From the NCBI GenBank assembly GCA_029851415.1, contig CM056743.1:21738905-21802904 (forward strand): a DNA stretch of 64,000 bases, in the 5' to 3' direction. Position 1 is the first letter of the stretch. Every line of letters begins with the position of its first letter. Below, one piece after another: positions 1 to 12,170 of the stretch. Under the pieces are notes generated by a model that saw only the letters and a list, made by a program, of their open reading frames with translations, had not been told where the DNA came from and ran no database searches. The position numbers were made by a program, and so were the translations under genes. The stretch is from Eretmocerus hayati. Its lineage: Eukaryota; Arthropoda; Insecta; Hymenoptera; Aphelinidae.

Positions 1-1433
1 AAACGTAACTCATTTTGATTTCAGTACTACTAGTATTATATTACAGCCATAAGCCCCGTATATTCAAAATTCAATTCGACGTATCTAATTAACGACTTCA
101 CTTAACCATCAAGAAACACATGAGTAGTTTTTTCTCTAATAGCTAATTTAAAAAGATTTTTTCTACTTCTGCGTGAATTATGAAGTCCTGCGATGTGAGA
201 AACAGCCTAAAAGCGATGAAGTTTGTAAAAAAAGAAGCGAAGAACGAGAAGAGAAGTTTGAGAGAGACTGGGAATATGAGAAGCCAGGTGATGGCACTTG
301 ATTGCTCGCATTATCTTTACGATGTAGCTTTCTGATCTTAAGGTCCGTTTGAACAAACTAGAACTACTCAAGATTACCTGAGAGAAAAGTGCAATGACCC
401 TGATGCAGATAATCATTTGGATGAACGTGTTTCTTTGGAACTCTGAAACGCGCTGATGTAGGGACGTTAATACTTCGGATACTTATGTTGCACGAGATAA
501 TAAGTAAAGGATGAAATACCGGCACTTGCTATATGTAAAAAGTAGTTTGATGGCGATTGATTGTTGATTGATTTATAAGTTGACTGGAGAGTGTCAACAT
601 TCGAACTAAGCGATAAGAATAATGAATGATCTTGCTTGCGAAATATAGTGAATTTTTTTTTTACTATTTTTGTGCGACTTGTTGCAGTTATGATTCTACT
701 GAGATTTATGAGTTGTAATGAATAATGCTGTCAAGTGTTCAGAGAAAAAGTTAACGTTGGTAACGGTAAGGATGATCAACGGATTTCAACAATTTCCTTA
801 AATTTGGAGCCTCCTCTGTGAAATGAATTCAATGAATGCATTTTATTCAAGCACATATCTTAAGATTGTTTCAAGAATTATTTTCAACTTTTTTGCCCGT
901 TTATCGGAGATTTTTAGTTGTCTGGGGGAATTTTCATAATTCCTAGATATTTTGATTAAAATAATCTTCTGAAGAGTATAACTGCTAAAAAAAGAAAAAT
1001 CTCATACAATAAGATGATTGGTTTTGAATTTGACAGCCTCGTTGAAAAATATGTACAGTAGTAAGCATAGCCCGGCCGTAGCACGCGTGTCTCCGAATTC
1101 TAGAAGACGTTTTGCGTATGCATGACGCACGTACTTAAAATGATGTTAAATTTCTTGAAATTTCGATAATCTGGTCACATGTAGGTCTAGATTCTACAGT
1201 AAATTAAGTTAGTTCAACTGGACTTGATATTTTCCAATGGACTTTATCGCCTGCGATATCGATGTTACTTTTTATCCCGCATGAGTTTGAAAAAAAAACT
1301 TCTTTCTATGAAACTCTGTATTTTCCTGGTCTTTTTTCTAAATAAGTTGTGCTAAAAGTAAGAAATAGAGCATGCGAGAATTAGCAGATAAAATTTATGA
1401 GAATGACCTTGCATCACAATTCAACCAGGTCAT
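1..1433. other. Non-coding flank, nothing recognised
   Basis: AT-rich sequence downstream of the RSPH9 stop codon. Only short open frames of low-complexity composition occur on either strand, and none joins to a recognisable exon. It probably contains the RSPH9 3' untranslated region on the minus strand, but I could not find a clear AATAAA for it. Confidence 0.5.
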
Positions 1434-3026
1434 TTATAACATAAATGGGAGATCCATATTTCTTCTTCCATTACCGATGTACAAAAAGCCATAATGTGGA
1501 GTATTTATCTTATGATAAAACATCATACCTGGCCAGTACAAATTGTGCAAAAGAGCTAGACGTCCACCTTGCGCGAATTGCAGATTCCAACAATCTGTAA
1601 AAAAAGATGTGATTTGAACTATCAATGATTATGGAAGATCAAGCGCTCTATTATTTCGTTCAAGTCTCTCATCGGTCGTACTCATGGCTTGCCTCGTGTT
1701 TATCAAGATTTTATTGAACGATTTCTGAAATACTAATTTCGTCATCAAATTTTTTTGACCAGATCTTTTTTCTAAAAATTATTGCAGTACAAACAGAGTT
1801 ATGATAAAACGATGAGGAATATACTAGCCTGAGACTAGCGATAGCAAATCAGTCAAACTAATAGCTCGGGAATTGAAAAATTAAAAATAAAAAAGTAGTA
1901 AAGGATGAGACACAACACTCATACCTTGAGGTACATCCTCGTCGATAGTATCGAGAAAATCGTATGAAAAATTGTAGTCTTGGCGAGTGAGCAAATTTGC
2001 ATTCCACTTGTTTTGAGGCGGTCTTGCGTGCAAATATGATTTTAGCAGCGACGCATCGATCTTGTCAAGGCCCTCAAAATTTAAATTTTCTACTATGAGA
2101 CCATCCGGATTTTTAGACCAAGCTCCCCTCGGTACTAAAGCAGCCTCGTTATTCACCAAATACACAGTCGCCGCCAATCTATCCTCTTCTTTCAGATGCT
2201 TCACCAAAGGCTCCTTCACTCGCATTACGTTTCATTAATACTTATTATCAGGTCGTGCATTCGATTTGGATTTATAGAGCTCAATGAATTTTTTTTCACG
2301 ATAAAGTCAGAATATATTAATTCGAAGTTACTCCAAGCAAGTAATGAAATCACATAGGCCCGGATCTTTAGACGAATGGTTTTTTTAGTGACGAGAAAAA
2401 TTTAACAGGTCAATGAAAGATAAGAAAAAAAGAAAGCTGATGCCAAAAGTTGAGTAATAAATTTTTTGAAATCAAAGGCTTACTTCTTGAAAATTTTGAG
2501 GATCATCATTTGGCGGATAAGGAGGATTTGCGTCGTACACGTTTGTAATGAGAGAGGCATCACCTTGAAAATCTGTCACAGCTAAAGGTGTCAACAGAAG
2601 CGCGCACTTACTTGGTTCCGGCATCAAAAACCAAGTCAAACAATCAGTACTGCAAAATTAAAAAACACACTTGTTCATCCGAGAATACATGACGCAAACG
2701 AACTAAGTAAATAATCAAACAAGAAATATCAAATTGAACCTGTAATAGTACGTCTGACCATCCAAACACTCCCTCTGAAATCCATAAGCCACATGGTAAT
2801 CGTTTTGAATTCCATTTATTCTTCCCCAATAATAGCACTTTCGAAAGTGATTCTCCTTCTGCAGTATGATCAAAGCATTTTGAAGCAGCTGTGATTTTTC
2901 TACACTAACGCAATATCCAGCGTGACCAAAGGTATCTATGGTTTCTAAAAGTTTCAGGCAATCCATAAAAGATGAGTTTATCGTCAGCTTTGATTTCATT
3001 TGATTATTAACTTTGATTTTAATCAT
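1434..3026 (-). CDS. RSPH9: Radial spoke head protein 9 homolog
   Basis: Component of the radial spoke head of motile-cilium and sperm-flagellum axonemes, where spokes relay signals from the central pair to dynein arms. Four coding exons on the minus strand: 2740-3026, 2484-2649, 1925-2213 and 1434-1594. All junctions obey GT-AG and keep frame, giving 300 residues against 276 in human RSPH9. Family landmarks I recognise are YYWGRINGIQNDYHVAYGF near residue 75, an acidic central part, the EEDRL...ALVPRGAW stretch, and the conserved C-terminus ending NMDLPFML. The acceptor of exon 3 is chosen at 2213 because the nearer AG would create a stop. The start is the first ATG of the frame (3024-3026); a second ATG nine codons in is possible. 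The gene lies just downstream of LTN1 on the same strand, 320 bp from its stop codon. In an insect it would be expected mainly in testis. Confidence 0.93.
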
Positions 3027-3346
3027 GGGTGATACATGTTGTAATTATCACAATATAAACCCATGCATTGAACTGAAGTTTGTACAAAAACACTCATCAA
3101 AACAAACAGATCGTGGTTATGTATCGCTGCATACGAGCACAGCGCGAACATCCAATTCTAAAACCCGATCTGATCCGAAGTATAACTATATTTTTAGTGA
3201 AGGAATCCGGCAACAATGATTACACGAAATCTAGATGGTGAAACATCTTTATAATTAATAATTTATGCATTGCATGCGTATGTATGTATGTACATTCTAA
3301 CATTTTAGCTTTGAAAAATATACATTACATAAAATCTCAATAAAAT

Positions 3347-6300
3347 TTAAAAGACGTTTCGACAGATCGGACAGGTAGATTTGTGGCTCGTGCTGAACCA
3401 CTTGTACTGAAAATGAATAAGAGATGCATAAGTATACCATTCCTCTAAATTGAAAGAAAAATGTCTGAATGCAAAATATTGACTTACCAAACAGGGTTTG
3501 TGGAACGTTTTGCGACAAGTTTGACAAGAAAGTTGTGGTATCTGATAAGTGCTGATGTGGAAGACACTGAAACAGATGTAGCATTCCTCTACTCCAGCAA
3601 ATCTTTTATCTAGATTCGACTTCCATAACAAAAGTCCATCCCATATGGAGCCATTCTATTACAAAAACATTTACAAATTAATATCTTCGATGATGAAGTA
3701 TAGATAAATCGTTTGAATCAATTTTATACTCTATATTCAATAAATTACGTACTTGATGCGTCAGGAAAAGAGACAGCTGCATGTGGCAATTTCGCCAATT
3801 AGCCGAGCCACCAACGTGTTGTCCAGGTTCGACAGTCACAGTTCCCAGAGGATGATTCGATGGCAAAGAAATGTTGAGCTCGAGTTTCGTATCATCCATC
3901 TCGTACAACGCAACGACTTCACGAGCGCTCGCGTGTACTTTGACCTTTGCAATAAAAAATCTCGAATTAGATCGCATAGAGTATGGGTAATATTATTTTG
4001 ATGGAAAAAAGTTTTTACCTGCATATTATCGACGTTTGGCAATCTATTATTGTTAAGATCTTCATTACACAAAAATTGGCTTACATAGCAAGTAGTTATC
4101 TTATCTACTGCGTTGCTAACTCTACTTTCAGCTGAACTCCACCATTGCCTAACGAGGACCGGTAAATACCGAAGAGAATTTGTGTACAACCAGCAAGCCA
4201 TGTGACTCAGTCTACCTTCAGTCCATTGACCTAAAAATATACAAGAATAAATATGTATTGAATGTAATGAAAGGAAAATAATTAAAATAAAATTACTGGC
4301 TCACCATGGAAATCGTCGGGCGGTGCTGTTGTGAATAACTCAATCAATTTTGCACTCTTACTATAGTTATCTAGCAGTGCTTCTGAAGGTATCAAACGGA
4401 ATATGGTGTTCAAGAGATTTGGAAAGTATTCATCTTTTAGAATTTCAGCGTAGTGGTATCGTAAATCGCTTTTAGAAATTGCACACATCTTTAGTACAAT
4501 ATCCCATAGGAATAGGTAACCAAAAGTATAAGTGTAAGGTTCTGTATGAGGAAGAATCGTACAGCTTTCGGTATCGCATAGCCTATGTCGAAAAAATGAA
4601 AAAATTGAAAATTATTCGAACTACAAATCATGGAATAAGAATTATACTCGAGACTTACCTGAAATCTGCGAGTAATGTGTTGACGATTTCCTGATTTGTC
4701 TTGAGGAAGTCCTCGAATTTGTGAATGTTTAATGAACTCAAGTCGAAACCCTCGGCTTGAATCATGGCCTCATCAAATTCCACGAGAGTATTTACCGCAT
4801 GGTTTAGAGCAGCGTGAGCCGCCAATTGTATACTTGGCACGGGAGAATTTATCAATTCAAGTAGAGTAGCCATCACTTTTGACTCGTCTGTATTCCCGGA
4901 CGCTGAACTTGAACTTTTCAATACAGATTCACTAAAAACTCCTATAGCTTGTCCCAAGTAGTTCAGAGGTATGACTGGGATTATTGATGTATCTGTTTTG
5001 TTGTATGTTTCTAAGAATGGAAGATTCGCGAATGAGTTGTTCTGATCAAATTGACGTTACACAAGAAATGACTCATTATATGGTTTACTAACCTGCCAAA
5101 ATAGTCCAAGTATTGAAAATTTCATTTTGTAACTCGGCTGCAAAAACATTTTTCCACTCATCAAGCAAAGACGGTGGAAGCTCTGCTGTTGGTTCTTTGG
5201 CTTGTATGTTCATACGCATTTGTACAGCTTCATATAACTTGCTGACACTTACAATCATAGCTCTCACCTGCGTACAAACATGTTATCAGTTTGGTAATGT
5301 AAGTGAAATTCGATGTTGAAAATGAGCTAGAAAGGGTTACTAAACCTTGAAATCTCCGTGATGATCTAGAGATTTTTTAATAGATAAAATCCACGATGCC
5401 AGACATAAGTTTATGAGATCCCATTGAGGAAGTGAAATTTGTTTGGGAACTTCAACAACCCATTTCGTGAATAATAAGATGATTTCAAGAGGTAAAATTA
5501 AATCTTGCCACAGCGCTTCGTGGATTTCACTGCCGACAAGAATCGATCAATTGATTAGAGTATGTTTTTAATACCTCTTAAAAAGAAGTATAGAACACTT
5601 ACCAATCTAACAAAAGACTAAGAGGGTCCATTTGCTGACGATTCAAAATTCTTTGAAAAACATCTTGAGATGATTCAACGAATTCGTTCATGTCTAATTT
5701 GGTTCGGCTTAAAAGGACTTTGTATAAATCATTATCACCATCTATTGTTAAGAGAGCTTTCTTGCCACTTTCCCAATTTCCAAGTATCTAAAATTGGAGA
5801 AGCTCGTGATGGAATTTTTGAAAATTAAGCGGACATTGAAATTTGTAAGACTAAAATGAGGCAAACCTGTATAGCTTGTATGATCAACTCATGGTCGATC
5901 TCCGGGGGCGATTCAGCTTTGAATATCGCTTTTGGATCGTAAACGAGTGAGAAGAAGTCACAGTAAAACGTGAGAACACGGAAATAGTCACCTCCATATT
6001 TAAATAATAAACTATAATTTTTCATGTTAGTAGTGGAATATGATCGATTACTACAAAAAAAATATTTTACAAGGAGATAGCTTACCAACTCAGTTTTTCT
6101 ATGACGTCTTCGTGTACTTTTTCTGGAATGGAGCATTTCAGAGTATCCATCTGGTCATGAAGAATTTTGCGTGATGCCTGAATGTCGTTTGAATTTTTTG
6201 ACTTTGGAGGAAGAAATCAAGTTCATTAGAAAATTACAAGCTTATTAATATTCTGGATGAGAATAATATCATTTCGAAAGGTTAATATGAAGAAAATAAT

Positions 6301-9300
6301 TACTCACAAAATTATAATATCGCGTGTAGCTTTCGATGAGAGTAGCCGCGTAAGATAGATTCAATATAATGTCTGGTATTTCAGGAAGATCAGGTAGATC
6401 TGGCAGTAGATCGTTCAATATTTTGGCACATACTGTAGCCCATTTCAAGATTTTGAGAGAATCATCTTCACGAATGTCATCAGTGAGATCGAATTTGAAT
6501 ACTACGTTGAAAAATTGACTTTTCTTTGTCAATTTGAAAACCGCCAAATCTCCACTGAAAATTTCTGCACACAGAGAGATGACAGAGAGATCTTCCATCT
6601 CAATACGAATGTCCGATACAGTCAGGAACTTAGTTAATAACTTGTCATAGCAGTCTTTTTTGGTATTGATTATAGCATTGGTAAAATTTATTGCGAGTTC
6701 AACCAACCCGGTTTTGAGTACGTCATCCCTAGAATTTGAATAGAGGTGAACATATGCAAAAAAAAAGGAATTGAATCATTTTTGAATATAGAATACCGTT
6801 GATCAAGCATGTAGATAAAACTTACGTCAAAAATATGTTTTTCCATATGATGTCTGAGAAATAAGACACATACTCAGTTAGTACCTTTGGGTGTACAATT
6901 TCACTGAGCTCTTGAAGTCCTCTGGTCCATGCATACTCGACGATATTGTTTACATTTGAATCACAATCGCTTCCCTTCTCCAAAATATTGCGGACTTGTA
7001 AGCGGAAAGTAGCTTTTAGCAATTCTACGATACTGTAGTCAAAAAATTTATGTGACCATGCAAAATTTAATAGCCGAGACAGCAAAGATGCAATTCTTTC
7101 TACTCGTTTTTCACTGTCCCACGTCATCTTATCTACTATTGAGGACAGCGTCGATGAAATTCCTGTAATGACTTCGAAGCTAACGATCAAACCTGGAAGT
7201 TGAATCGTTAGTGTTACTTGGTGCCTTCTTTGATGTAAGCAGCGGAAACTAAATCAATCGATTGACGATTTCTAAACAAACGATCGTTTGTTTTGAATTT
7301 GAATAGGGGTCTTCATTCGATCATCAAGATAACTTTCCCCTACAATTATATAAAATTTCAACTACCTATGGTATCGAAGTTTTACCCTTTCAGGCACTCC
7401 GTTGTCACTCCAATTGATTGGAAAATCATCCGAAAAAATGTGGCAAGTTATGAAACAAAATTAATCCATAAGTGTACTGACAAGTCGGATGAATTTCAAA
7501 ATTTAGATTTTTTCACTTTTTACTCATAATACTCTGGGAGCATTCAATACAACAACCATTTGAAAAAAAAGATATAAGAGGACAGGCTCCATTCAAACCA
7601 GTATCGAAGTTTGCAAACAATTGCATCAAGATTACCTCCGTCTGGCATCGGCTCAAACGCATGAACAAACATGCTTTCGACGGATTCCGTACAATTCAAT
7701 GCTGCTGCAACCTCTTGTGCGGTTGACAGAAGAAGATTGGTAACGAATGTTTGCCCACACCACTCTCGTACTACGTCATCCTGTCTATATTTTTTGGTCA
7801 GCGCACACTGCACAACAGTTTTCTTCACTCTTGAATCTTCGATCTGTAAATAAGAACATTGCAACAATTTCATGAGCCTAACATTTTCCAGAAAGACTTG
7901 ACACTATTTGCAGAGAAACTCGGAATTCATTAGCTTGTCTATGCTGGTAATTATTAGTATTAAATGTAACATGCAACACTTTGATCATGAGAGTAAAGAG
8001 CAATTTTTCTTCTACAGTCCTAACTATGGCCAATCTCTCGTTGGTAGTCGAAAAATGATCTGATTTTTCATCAAATTAACTAATTGCTGGTGCCATTAAA
8101 TCTCCCAAAAATAATTACAGTACGTTTACTCCTGTAGTTAGTGGATTGAACGAAACCTTCTTCTGATAATCCGTTATAGTTCTTGAAAAGTATAAGAAGA
8201 AATTGAAAAATTCTCCATTTCACGTGAATGCATTTTGGCGCAAGGAGAGGTGGGTCTCAAAGGTCATATCAAAACTCACATTTTGAAGAGATGTGAGCAC
8301 GAAATGTTTGTCATCAGGCTCATCCATAAAGCTGAGAAGGTTGAGCACAAGTCCAATAAGCTTTACGGCGATTTCCGGTTCGACTCCAGCAAGGTAAGGC
8401 TGAATCTGGCTCTCGTACAACGTTTTCAACGAACTCGAGCTATTCTTCTCGCCTACTGCGACAGAAGCCAACGCTTCGAACAGTGTTAAGCTTTCATGTC
8501 CCTTGATCAAGTTCACAATTTCAGCCAAACCTCTTTGGCGTCTCACTCTTTCATCTTCGCCCTTCATATTTCCAAGCTTCTTCAGCTGGCCTACTGCCAA
8601 CCTTGCAATAAACTTTTCCAACTGTTCCAAAAACATATCCTCCTCGCTTTCTTCTGTAAGTTTCTTTTCTTTCACCAAGATTCTATCAATTTCCTCTTCA
8701 AGAGTCATTTCCCCGGCGAATCTGACTTTTCTACTGTTGCGACGCTCTAATGTTAGAGAAGATCGGTTACCGATATTTCCACGACGAAGGCAATCAAGAA
8801 GATCGGAAATTGGTCCAACAAGTTGAGCACGACGAGTTGATTCTTGTTGTTGGAGATCATCCTCAACGCGGAGAAGGCGTTCGAGTGTGGATTCGAGTTC
8901 ATTCCAAAACTCAGATAGAAGTAAGGGATAACAGTTTTTAACCGTAGAGGAAGTGTCGGGTCGGCACCAGTGGCGAAGCAGTTTGGCTATTTCAGAGAAG
9001 AATGCAGATCTCATCGTCGATCCCACGTTCTCATCGGTGAGGCACCATTCTATCATCGACATTAGCTGCAATTGAAGAAATTGATCGATTTACTAAGATG
9101 TATAGATCGATGGTACAGGGTGGGGTCTTGACGACCATTTTTTACCTGAGTTTTGAGCAAGCTCTTGCAAAAATCGACGTCACTGTTTTGGACCAGAATG
9201 ACGTATTTCAAGCACTCAATGAAAGATGCCACCATTGCTTGTGTCTCCGAACGACTCAGTTTTAGTCTTTTGGCCGTGAGACTAAAAATAATAAATAACA

Positions 9301-11723
9301 CGATTATCATCCTAAGTTGACTGTGAGCATTCAATTCTCAACGTAATTGAAATTTGCATCTTACCCTTCTCGCATGTTTTCAAAGAAATCGGTAAGAATC
9401 GATGTCTTGTTTTCTAACTTCGTAAGTTGACTGACGAGAGGCAGTAAACTAGGATAAATTACGTTTGCACAATACTGGCCGCCATTTTTCAAAACTTTCC
9501 AGAGTTTAGGAAGCACCAACTTTTCAATACTTACGACTGAGTGCCAATCCTGGAAGAAGGAAATTACTCTACTCAGTTTACAATTGAATCAGTCTATTTA
9601 GAGGCTGCTTTTTTGTCTTCCAACTCGTAAAAAAGACCGGAGTTTTAAAAGTTATCTCTAAATTATACAATTGATGTTAGTCTCCTGAAATTGGCGATTT
9701 TTAAAAAAGTTTCTTTGCTTAAGATTATTTTATAAGCTATGCAGAGAGCGTGAGGAGATAAAACACTGCTTCAGAAGCAGGTGATGTGACTCTCACATGT
9801 TCAAATGTCTTTGTAGTATTCTACAGGAACTACGGAAAGACAAGTCTTCGATTTTTCACTGCAGTAAGCAGTTTTTTGATAAAGGTTTACTGAGTTATTG
9901 GAAAATGCCTATTAGATGTTACTTATTTTTAGCGTATGGAGTATGAGACAAACCTCAATTTTATATACAGCTAACAGGAGACATTCCCAGATAGCAGTTG
10001 AAACGACTGGTTCCATTTCATCCATACTATTCATCACAGTAGTCAAAACTTTCTTCTTATCTTCCAACACAAAATCACTAGCATGACGGATAAGTGCAGT
10101 TAAAACATTGAAGAAAGCTGTTTTGATAGTGATTTCACTTTTTGCGAGTTTCCAAAATTTGCTGTTAACAATCAGTTTCCTGTGACAATCGGCGGTTTTT
10201 TCAATATCTGCTGGTCCAACTGTTCTTAGATAGAGACAATAGGCTTGCAAACTAGAGGACACTATCCTCTGGTATTTTGATTCCATCTCTTCTGGCGAAG
10301 AAGACCTAAAAAGTTTTTAAAAGAGGTAGCTTATAACATGGAGCTTGAAAATCAATCAGTTAGAATCGCATTTTTCCACGGAAATGGAGAGTATGAGTAA
10401 GAACACTCCGTGATATTAAATATTTTGGAATGTTACGTAAATAGAGGACTACCAGAGCCAAAATCAGAGAATATTACTGAGAAAAAAACTCATACCAAGC
10501 AGTTGTAAGAGATTGTGGAGTCATCACGAGAATGTTATCACAGATGTAGTTCAATATTTCATTTTGACAATGAACAATCGCATTGACAAATTTCTGCCCT
10601 GGAAATGTGGTCTAAAAATTCGAAAAGAAAACATTGAGTACTTCAACTATTCAAGCTGCATATAGACAATGGATATATTGTGTCTTACTTACATTAAAAG
10701 AGTTTGAGGCTGCAGAAGCAGCTGGTGGATACATATCATATTGGGATATAAACCATGGACCAGAGAGTTGCTTTAAATGAGTTGCTACCGCTTTACCAAC
10801 TTTTTGGACAACAGTTGCATGAGCTATCTGAACTGCTTCTCTTACTCGATGATCTGAATCAGTACATAGAACAGTATATATACGAGGCCAAAATGGTAGC
10901 ACAGCTTCTACATCTTTGGTAGTTGCAGCTTTACACATATCTGAGAATTCAAGCAATGCCTGAAAGAGTATGAAAAATCACGTTAGATTGATGACCATGC
11001 TTAATTTATTTTCAAATATTTCATGTTTTAATTGATAACATTTCATAATTTTTTTCTATCAGAATAATGCGTTACAGTTGTTAATTATCATCGTAACAAA
11101 ACTTCAAAATACATATTGAATCATGTACTGTAAAGCCTGAAATGTATTTATCATCCATAAGGAAGAAAAAAAGGATTCAGAGTAAGCAGCTGGCAAACGG
11201 TGTGCTTATAGAATGCACTTTGCTGTTTCTGAATATAGTACGAATTGATTTGATGATCCTGTGAGACTTTCAACAATGAATAGAAAAATCTCAAAATTTA
11301 TCGGTATCTCTGTCTAAGTGATAATAATAAATACCAGTAGTTTCATCCCATGGTGGAGGGATAAGCATACCTTGTACTTTGTTGTTGCATCTTTTTTGCC
11401 CATTTTTTTTAAGACTATTTGAAAATTGGGGTCCACATTGCTGATCTCAATGTTGTTAGCCAAGGAGAGACCTGGTAGGATCGGGATGCATCCACCATCC
11501 TTTGATGATGTGAACCCTGTGAAACTTGGAGCTGTAGCCCCAAGAAACTCTGCACTTCGACTGCTGTTAGAAGGCTGCACATAAAATAATATTGGAAATT
11601 AGAAAAGCAGAGAGATTTGGGATCCTCTTTCCAGGTTAGTAAATTAATCATCGTGAAGAGTAATATTTAGAGGAAACTCACTCTGGCATTGTTTTTTGTG
11701 CGCTGTGCCTTGTTCTTCCCCAT
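3347..11723 (-). CDS. LTN1: E3 ubiquitin-protein ligase listerin
   Basis: Listerin binds 60S subunits carrying stalled peptidyl-tRNA and ubiquitinates the nascent chain (ribosome-associated quality control, cytosol). Minus-strand coding exons: 11682-11723, 11371-11574, 10693-10959, 10496-10611, 9954-10305, 9365-9549, 9146-9281, 8280-9065, 7636-7843, 6826-7192, 6308-6728, 6086-6201, 5867-6011, 5603-5787, 5346-5529, 5093-5267, 4659-5010, 4305-4582, 4019-4230, 3753-3944, 3488-3655, 3347-3406. The frame is continuous over 1716 residues (human 1766). The N-terminus ([20 protein letters not shown]) matches the family, followed by a long HEAT-like helical region and a KVRFAGE segment. An RWD-like part near residues 1500-1640 precedes a C-terminal variant RING: Cys1666, Cys1669, Cys1685, Cys1688, His1693, Cys1696, Cys1709 and Cys1712 are all present. 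Least certain are the acceptors at 6201 and 5010. The latter was moved inward to restore frame and has a good pyrimidine tract. Confidence 0.96.
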
Positions 11724-12170
11724 TTTGTGAGGTGCCTTCTTGAGGTATCAGAATAAAATGTTTTCTATGCAGCGTTGCTGCAAATGACACATAGCGTAGA
11801 AGAGTAGTTTCTTCTTTACAGTTGATGCGATTAAACAAGGTGAAATGTTTTTATTTAGCCACTCAGGAAACCTCCTTTGATTAAAATTGGATCAGCCTGA
11901 TCACTGAATGCGTTTCTTCGCGTTTGAGATACAAAATGTGATTTTACAATTTATGGATGATATCTTTCTGCTATATCCATTACATGTGTCGTCGTCAAAA
12001 AATCAACACACGATATCGATCATAGAAGTTCTCTAACATATCAACAATAATTTCGCCGGCGTCTGCTAGTTGTGTTCCACTTCCAAGTTCCAGTTCCAAT
12101 TTCTAAGCCAATTTCCATTCCAGTTCCTTTCTGAGGTTATTATTTACAACTTTGTGAACTCTTCGTGAAA
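11724..12170. promoter_or_regulatory. Shared LTN1/MRPS31 intergenic promoter
   Basis: The LTN1 start codon (minus) and the proposed MRPS31 start codon (plus) are 447 bp apart and divergent, so both promoters and 5' leaders must lie here. No TATA box at a convincing spacing is visible. A C/T-rich block with repeated TTCCAGTTCCAAT-type words lies at 12076-12130, on the MRPS31 side. That a single element drives both genes is inference from layout only. Confidence 0.55.

Noticed and set aside
3013..3219. Plus-strand 68-codon frame between RSPH9 and LTN1
   Set aside because: It overlaps the RSPH9 start and has no partner exon or recognisable product.
7293..7529. Plus-strand 78-codon frame in an LTN1 intron
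   Set aside because: It lies wholly within the intron 7193-7635, has no similarity, and its composition is like the surrounding intron.
8235..8941. Plus-strand open frames opposite LTN1
   Set aside because: They lie entirely antisense to the 786-bp LTN1 coding exon and have no family resemblance.
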